This document shows, piece by piece, positions 59,672-64,000 of a stretch of 64,000 nt of DNA (the stretch's first letter is position 1; the number at the start of each line of letters is the position of its first letter). The stretch spans positions 1,054,001-1,118,000 of the forward strand of contig NZ_JAPEOS010000003.1 in NCBI RefSeq assembly GCF_026340975.1. Direction: 5' to 3'. The position numbers and the translations under genes were made by a program. Origin of the DNA: Streptomyces sp. NBC_01214. Lineage in GTDB: Bacteria; Actinomycetota; Actinomycetes; Streptomycetales; Streptomycetaceae. The notes beneath the pieces were generated by a model. The model saw only the letters and a program-made list of their open reading frames with translations. It did no database searches and was not told where the DNA came from.

Positions 59672-61084
59672 ATGACCGTTGACACCAGCCCGGAAGCCCA
59701 GCTGGAGCCGCCGCGGCAGTCCAGCCTGAGCACGGCGGCTGCCCGCAACCTTGCCAGCACGACCAAGTCCGCCCCGCAGATGCAGGAGATCACCTCCCGC
59801 TGGCTGCTGCGGATGCTTCCCTGGGTGGAGACCAAGGGCGGCACCTACCGGGTCAACCGCCGGCTGACGTACACCGTGGGCGACGGCACCATCGAGTTCG
59901 TCCAGGACGGCGCGAACGTCCGGGTGATCCCGCGCGAGCTCGGCGAACTGGCCCTGCTGCGCGGCTTCGAGGACGACGAGGTGCTGACCGCGATCGCGGG
60001 CCGGTGCGTCCAGCGCGACTTCCGGGCCGGTGAGGTGATCGTCGAGCGCGGTACCCCCGCCGACCAGATCCACCTGATCGCCCACGGCCGGATCAGCCAG
60101 ACCTCCGTCGGCAAGTACGGCGACGACGTCGCCGTCGCCGTACTCGCCGACGGCGACCGCTTCGGTGAGAACGCCCTGCTGGACGCGGACGCCACCTGGG
60201 ACTACACGGCCACCGCCGAGACCCCCGGCATCCTGCTCACCCTCTCCCGCGGCGACTTCGCCTCCGTGCTCGCCGCGGCGCCGCAACTCCAGGACCACAT
60301 CAACCGGTTCAGCTCGCTTCCGCACCAGCGCCAGAACCGGCACGGCGAGGCCGAGATCGCGATGTCCGCCGGCCACACCGGTGAGGCCGACCTGCCCGGC
60401 GCCTTCGTCGACTACGAGCTCAAGCCCCGCGAGTACGAACTCTCCATCGCGCAGACCGTGCTGCGGATCCACACCAGGGTCGCCGACCTCTACAACGGGC
60501 CGCACAACCAGACCGAGGAACAGCTCCGGCTCACCATCGAGGCGCTGCGCGAGCGCCAGGAGCACGAGCTGATCAACAGCCGGGACTTCGGTCTGCTCCA
60601 CAACGCCGCCTTCAAGCAGCGGATCCAGACCCACTCCGGCCCGCCGACCCCGGACGACCTCGACGAGCTGCTCTGCCGCCGCCGCGGTTCCAAGTTCTTC
60701 CTTGCCCACCCCCGGACGATCGCCGCGATCGGGCGCGAGTTCAACGCCCGCGGGCTCTACCCGGACCACGTCGACGTCGGCGGGCAGTCGGTCCCGGCTT
60801 GGCGCGGGGTCCCGATCCTGCCCTGCAACAAGATCCCGATCAGCAAGGAGAACACCAGCTCGGTGCTCGTCATGCGAACCGGCGAGGACAACCAGGGCGT
60901 CATCGGTCTGCGCCAGACCGGCCTGCCGGAGGAGTACGAGCCGGGCCTCTCGGTGCGCTTCATGGGGATCAGCGAGCAGGCGATCATCTCCTACCTGGTC
61001 ACCACCTACTTCTCCGCCGCCATCCTGGTGCCCGACGCGCTCGGTGTGCTGGAGAACGTGCAGATCGCCCGCAGGCGGGACTAA
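59672..61084 (+). CDS. Family 2B encapsulin shell protein with cyclic-nucleotide-binding domain
   Basis: A 470-residue protein matching the EshA/cNMP-domain encapsulin group. An N-terminal shell part is followed by a cyclic-nucleotide-like domain (about 95-225: LRGFEDDEVLTAIAGRCVQR, GEVIVERGTPADQIHLIAHG, GDRFGENALLD, then a TLSRGDFASVL) and the HK97-type shell segments that continue to the C-terminus (PREYELSIAQTVLRI, GVPILPCNKIPISKENTSS, ISYLVTTYFSAAILVPDALG). Known F2B encapsulins in Streptomyces enclose 2-methylisoborneol synthase. ATG 59672 has AAGGAGA. It leads the MIB operon, 105 bases before the cyclase. Confidence 0.9.
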   Translation: MTVDTSPEAQLEPPRQSSLSTAAARNLASTTKSAPQMQEITSRWLLRMLPWVETKGGTYRVNRRLTYTVGDGTIEFVQDGANVRVIPRELGELALLRGFEDDEVLTAIAGRCVQRDFRAGEVIVERGTPADQIHLIAHGRISQTSVGKYGDDVAVAVLADGDRFGENALLDADATWDYTATAETPGILLTLSRGDFASVLAAAPQLQDHINRFSSLPHQRQNRHGEAEIAMSAGHTGEADLPGAFVDYELKPREYELSIAQTVLRIHTRVADLYNGPHNQTEEQLRLTIEALRERQEHELINSRDFGLLHNAAFKQRIQTHSGPPTPDDLDELLCRRRGSKFFLAHPRTIAAIGREFNARGLYPDHVDVGGQSVPAWRGVPILPCNKIPISKENTSSVLVMRTGEDNQGVIGLRQTGLPEEYEPGLSVRFMGISEQAIISYLVTTYFSAAILVPDALGVLENVQIARRRD

Positions 61085-61189
61085 GAGGACCTGCCCGACG
61101 GCCGTGACAGCCAGGACCCCTGCCTGTCCTGGCCCGCCGAGCACGCCCGGGATCCGGGACAACCCACTTACCTTCCCGAGGAGTTACGG

Positions 61190-62533
61190 ATGCCCGATCC
61201 TGGGCCTTCCCCCCTGCAGTCGAGCCTGCCCGCCGCCGTGGCGTCCTTCGGGGCCCACGTCCTCGCCAACGCCCTCGCCGTCGGCGTCGAACCCGTCGGC
61301 GCGGGGCCCGTCGAGCCCCCTCCGCCGCCTTCGCCCGCCCCGCCGACGGGACCGCCCGCCCTGACCCCCGTACCCGCACCCGTACCCGACGAGGGTGCGG
61401 CCGCGGCCGCCGCGCCGCAGCCGAGTGCCGCCCTCGAACGGATCCTGCGCGGGCCCAGCGGTCTGGGCACGGCGAGCCTGCACTGGGCCCGGAGCGAGGA
61501 ACCCGCGGCAGCCGGGGCGGCAGCCGCGGCGCCCGCCGGGCCCGCGCCGGCGGCGGGCAACCCGATCCCGGGCCTCTACTACCACCCGGTGCCGGAGCCC
61601 GATCCGGTGCGGGTGGAGGAGCTCAGCCGCCGGATCAAGGCCTGGGCGCTGGACGAGGTGTCGCTCTACCCGGAGGACTGGGAGGACCAGTTCGACGGAT
61701 TCTCCGTCGGGCGCTACATGGTCGCCTGCCATCCGGACGCCCCCAGCATCGAGCACCTGATGCTCGCCACGCGGCTGATGGTCGCCGAGAACGCGGTCGA
61801 CGACTGCTACTGCGAGGACCACGGCGGCTCGCCGGTCGGTCTCGGCGGGCGGCTGCTGCTGGCGCACACCGCCCTCGACCCCGTCCACACGACGAAGGAG
61901 TACGCGCCGGACTGGGAGGCGTCGCTCCTCTCGGACGCTCCCCGGCGCGCCTACCGCTCCGCCATGGAGTACTTCCTCCAGGCCACCACCCCCTCGCAGG
62001 CCGACCGGTTCCGGCACGACATGGCCCGGCTGCACATGGGCTACCTCGCCGAGGGGGCCTGGGCGCAGACGGAGTACGTCCCCGAGGTGTGGGAGTACCT
62101 GGCGATGCGCCAGTTCAACAACTTCCGCCCCTGCCCCACCATCACCGACTCCGTCGGCGGCTACGAACTGCCGGCGGACCTCCATGCGCAGCCCGCCATG
62201 CAACGGGTGATCGCGCTCGCCGGGAACGCCACGACGATCGTCAACGATCTGTACTCCTACACCAAGGAACTGGCCAGTCCCGGACGGCATTTGAACCTGC
62301 CGGTGGTGATCGCCGAACGCGAGGGCCGCTCCGAGAAGGACGCCTACCTGAAGGCCGTCGAGGTCCACAACGACCTGATGCGCGACTTCGAGACCGCGGC
62401 CGCCGAGCTCGCCCTCGCCTGCCCCGTCCCGAGCGTCCAGCGCTTCCTGCGCGGGGTGGCCGTGTGGGTCGACGGCAACCACTACTGGCACCAGACCAAC
62501 ACCTATCGCTACAGCCTGCCCGATTTCTGGTAA
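61190..62533 (+). CDS. 2-Methylisoborneol synthase
   Basis: A 447-residue class I terpene cyclase. The metal motif DDCYCED is at about 204-210 (AENAVDDCYCED) and the NSE/DTE motif NDLYSYTKE at about 352-360, followed by the RY pair near the C-terminus (NTYRYSLPDFW). The 110-residue N-terminus is Pro/Ala/Gly-rich and disordered, with ALERILRGPSGLGTASLHW near 80; in related systems this extension loads the enzyme into the encapsulin. It converts 2-methylgeranyl diphosphate to the earthy odorant 2-methylisoborneol. GAGGAG precedes ATG 61190. Confidence 0.95.
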   Translation: MPDPGPSPLQSSLPAAVASFGAHVLANALAVGVEPVGAGPVEPPPPPSPAPPTGPPALTPVPAPVPDEGAAAAAAPQPSAALERILRGPSGLGTASLHWARSEEPAAAGAAAAAPAGPAPAAGNPIPGLYYHPVPEPDPVRVEELSRRIKAWALDEVSLYPEDWEDQFDGFSVGRYMVACHPDAPSIEHLMLATRLMVAENAVDDCYCEDHGGSPVGLGGRLLLAHTALDPVHTTKEYAPDWEASLLSDAPRRAYRSAMEYFLQATTPSQADRFRHDMARLHMGYLAEGAWAQTEYVPEVWEYLAMRQFNNFRPCPTITDSVGGYELPADLHAQPAMQRVIALAGNATTIVNDLYSYTKELASPGRHLNLPVVIAEREGRSEKDAYLKAVEVHNDLMRDFETAAAELALACPVPSVQRFLRGVAVWVDGNHYWHQTNTYRYSLPDFW

Positions 62534-62548
62534 AGATGGGAATTGTTC

Positions 62549-63433
62549 ATGACTAGCATCGATCTCACCGCCGCCGGTACCTCCTCCGTGTTCATCCCCG
62601 GCCCGGCGACTCCTTATCAAGGTGACATCGCCCGTTACTGGGACCACGAGGCCAGGCCCGTGAACCTCCGTCTCGGCGACGTGGACGGCCTTTACCACCA
62701 CCACTACGGCATCGGTGACATCGACCACGCCGCCCTCGGCGACACCGAGGACAGCGCATACGAGAAGAAGCTGATCGCCGAGCTCCACCGCCTGGAGTCG
62801 GCCCAGGCCGAACTCCTCCTTGAGCACCTCGGCCCCATCGGGCGCGACGACACCCTCGTCGACGCGGGTTGCGGCCGCGGCGGTTCGATGGTCATGGCCC
62901 ACAAGCGCTTCGGATGCAAGGTGGAGGGCGTCACCCTGTCGGCCAAGCAGGCCGACTTCGCCAACCGGCGCGCCCAGGAACTCGGTATCGACGACCACGT
63001 CCGGGCCCGGGTCTGCAACATGCTCAGCACGCCGCTCGAGACCGGGCAGGCCGCGGGCTCGTGGAACAACGAGTCGAGCATGTACGTCGACCTGCACGAC
63101 CTCTTCGCGGAGCACTCGCGCGTTCTCGAGGTCGGCGGCCGGTACGTGACCATCACCGGCTGCTGGAACCCGAAGTACGGCCAGCCCTCGAAGTGGGTCT
63201 CCCAGATCAACGCGCACTTCGAGTGCAACATCCACTCCCGCCGGGAGTACCTGCGTGCGATGGCCGACAACCGTCTCGTCCCGCAGGCCGTCATCGACCT
63301 GACCCCCGAGACCCTGCCCTACTGGGAGCTGCGGGCCACGTCCTCGCTGGTCACCGGCATCGAAGAGGCGTTCATCGAGTCCTACAAGGACGGCTCCTTC
63401 CAGTACGTCCTGATCGCGGCCGACCGCGTCTGA
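62549..63433 (+). CDS. Geranyl diphosphate 2-C-methyltransferase
   Basis: A 294-residue SAM-dependent C-methyltransferase. Motif I DAGCGRGGSMVMA is at about 104-116, followed by GCKVEGVTLSAKQADFA and FAEHSRVLEVGGRYVTITG. It methylates geranyl diphosphate at C2 to feed the cyclase. The ATG at 62549 is chosen; a TTG two codons upstream is in frame. It lies 15 bases after the cyclase stop, so it is coexpressed. A strong hairpin terminator follows. Confidence 0.95.
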   Translation: MTSIDLTAAGTSSVFIPGPATPYQGDIARYWDHEARPVNLRLGDVDGLYHHHYGIGDIDHAALGDTEDSAYEKKLIAELHRLESAQAELLLEHLGPIGRDDTLVDAGCGRGGSMVMAHKRFGCKVEGVTLSAKQADFANRRAQELGIDDHVRARVCNMLSTPLETGQAAGSWNNESSMYVDLHDLFAEHSRVLEVGGRYVTITGCWNPKYGQPSKWVSQINAHFECNIHSRREYLRAMADNRLVPQAVIDLTPETLPYWELRATSSLVTGIEEAFIESYKDGSFQYVLIAADRV

Positions 63434-63443
63434 CCCACCGCGG

Positions 63444-63487
63444 ACCGAAGGGGCCGGGGCCGTCGTCCGACGGACCCGGCCCCTTCG
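63444..63487. terminator. Terminator after the 2-methylisoborneol operon
   Basis: CCGAAGGGGCCGGG (63444-63457) pairs perfectly with CCCGGCCCCTTCGG (63474-63487), 14 bp. It lies between the convergent methyltransferase and oxidase genes. Confidence 0.9.
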
Positions 63488-63542
63488 GGGTGTCCCCGGG
63501 GGCACCGGCCTCCCGTCCGGCCGGCGTGCGGACGGACCCCGA

Positions 63543-64000
63543 TCAGTCCACGAGCACACCGGGATTGAGGATGCCGCGCGGATCGAGGGCCCCCTTCGCG
63601 GCCCGCAGGGCGAGGGCGAAGGGCTCCGGGCGCTGGCGGTCGTAGCCCGGGCGGTGGTCCCGGCCGACCGCGTGGTGGTGGGTGATGGTGGCCCGGTGGC
63701 GGTGCAGGACCTCGCTCGCGACGGCCTTGAGGTCGTCCCAGACGGCGACCTCGTCACCGGGCCGGCCGGCCGCGAGCACGGTGAAGTAGGGCGCCGCGCC
63801 GTCCGGATATACGTGCGTCAGACGGCAGTTGACGGTCGCCGGGAATCCGGTGGCCTTGACCGCCGCCTCGCCGACCTCCCTGCGCACGTCGTCGATCAGG
63901 CCGGGGATCCGGTCCCAGGTGGCCGCCGTCTCGAAGGTCTCCGCGACCGCGCCCATCCGGGCCAGACCGTCGCGGAGGTAGGGCATCCGTAGGAACGCCG
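63543..64000 (-). CDS. FAD-binding oxidase, C-terminal part (partial)
   Basis: The right edge cuts this minus-strand gene. The visible end reads MPYLRDGLARMGAVAETFET, then YPDGAAPYFTVLAAGRPGDE, ATITHHHAVGRDHRPG and GALDPRGILNPGVLVD. HHxxG-RD/H and DPxGILNPG are the C-terminal motifs of the VAO/PCMH type FAD-linked oxidases (GlcD or alkyl-DHAP synthase-like). The FAD-binding domain lies outside. Substrate unknown. Confidence 0.85.
   Translation of the reverse strand, partial: AFLRMPYLRDGLARMGAVAETFETAATWDRIPGLIDDVRREVGEAAVKATGFPATVNCRLTHVYPDGAAPYFTVLAAGRPGDEVAVWDDLKAVASEVLHRHRATITHHHAVGRDHRPGYDRQRPEPFALALRAAKGALDPRGILNPGVLVD

Noticed and set aside
1..64000. tRNA, rRNA, transposase, integrase or phage genes
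   Set aside because: None found by reading both strands; no inverted terminal repeats with target duplications were seen. Weak or decayed elements could be missed.

Overview
The window is high-GC actinobacterial chromosome, almost certainly Streptomyces. Strong third-position GC bias, GTG/TTG starts with GGAGG-type ribosome sites, Tat and lipobox exporters, a 2-methylisoborneol operon with a family 2 encapsulin, and LAL/PadR/TetR/AraC regulators all fit that genus. I see no rRNA, tRNA, CRISPR array, transposase, integrase or phage gene. Both edges cut a gene: an FtsX-type permease on the left and an FAD-linked oxidase on the right.

Layout. 1-4171: two FtsX-like permeases and an ATPase that carries an extra AbrB-like tail. 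4172-5792: a poorly coding stretch with a DUF6221-like small gene and a patatin-like remnant. 5793-12074: a PIG-L deacetylase, a lipoprotein, a GH15-like protein and a polytopic membrane protein. 12091-13241: an amidotransferase-like/methyltransferase fusion broken by one frameshift, next to a candidate structured RNA (13338-13454). 13661-18390: a molybdate block made of a fused ModB-ModC, ModA, a molbindin and MoeA. 20858-26899: two molybdenum enzymes, a nitrate reductase fused to a CysJ-like flavoprotein and a sulfite-oxidase-like protein, separated by a cyclotransferase/SGNH fusion. Transport, storage, cofactor synthesis and two users of molybdenum therefore lie within 14 kb.

27119-35568 holds cell-envelope and respiratory genes (PBP4-type carboxypeptidase, carotenoid oxygenase, a CydA without CydB, an FUSC-like exporter, and a secreted Ig-like protein with a TTA codon), plus two truncated genes. 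36459-42289 is a six-gene run of hydrolases with a DoxX protein and a YaaH-like membrane protein, ending tail-to-tail with an AraC regulator; it looks like a catabolic or detoxification operon of unknown substrate. 43381-53984 contains an LAL regulator, a GPP34 protein, a DyP peroxidase with a lipoprotein, an anchored esterase, a PadR regulator, an acyl-CoA dehydrogenase-like protein and an SDR. 54127-59176 contains two TetR regulators, each beside paired palindromic operators and a divergent target (the SDR; a class A beta-lactamase).

59672-63433 is the 2-methylisoborneol operon: a cyclic-nucleotide-domain encapsulin shell, the terpene cyclase cargo, and geranyl diphosphate C-methyltransferase. 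Two long palindromes precede it. Several genes are decaying, notably three methyltransferases (12091-13241, 18514-19176, 55404-56161). Short GC-rich tandem repeats are scattered through intergenic and linker DNA.
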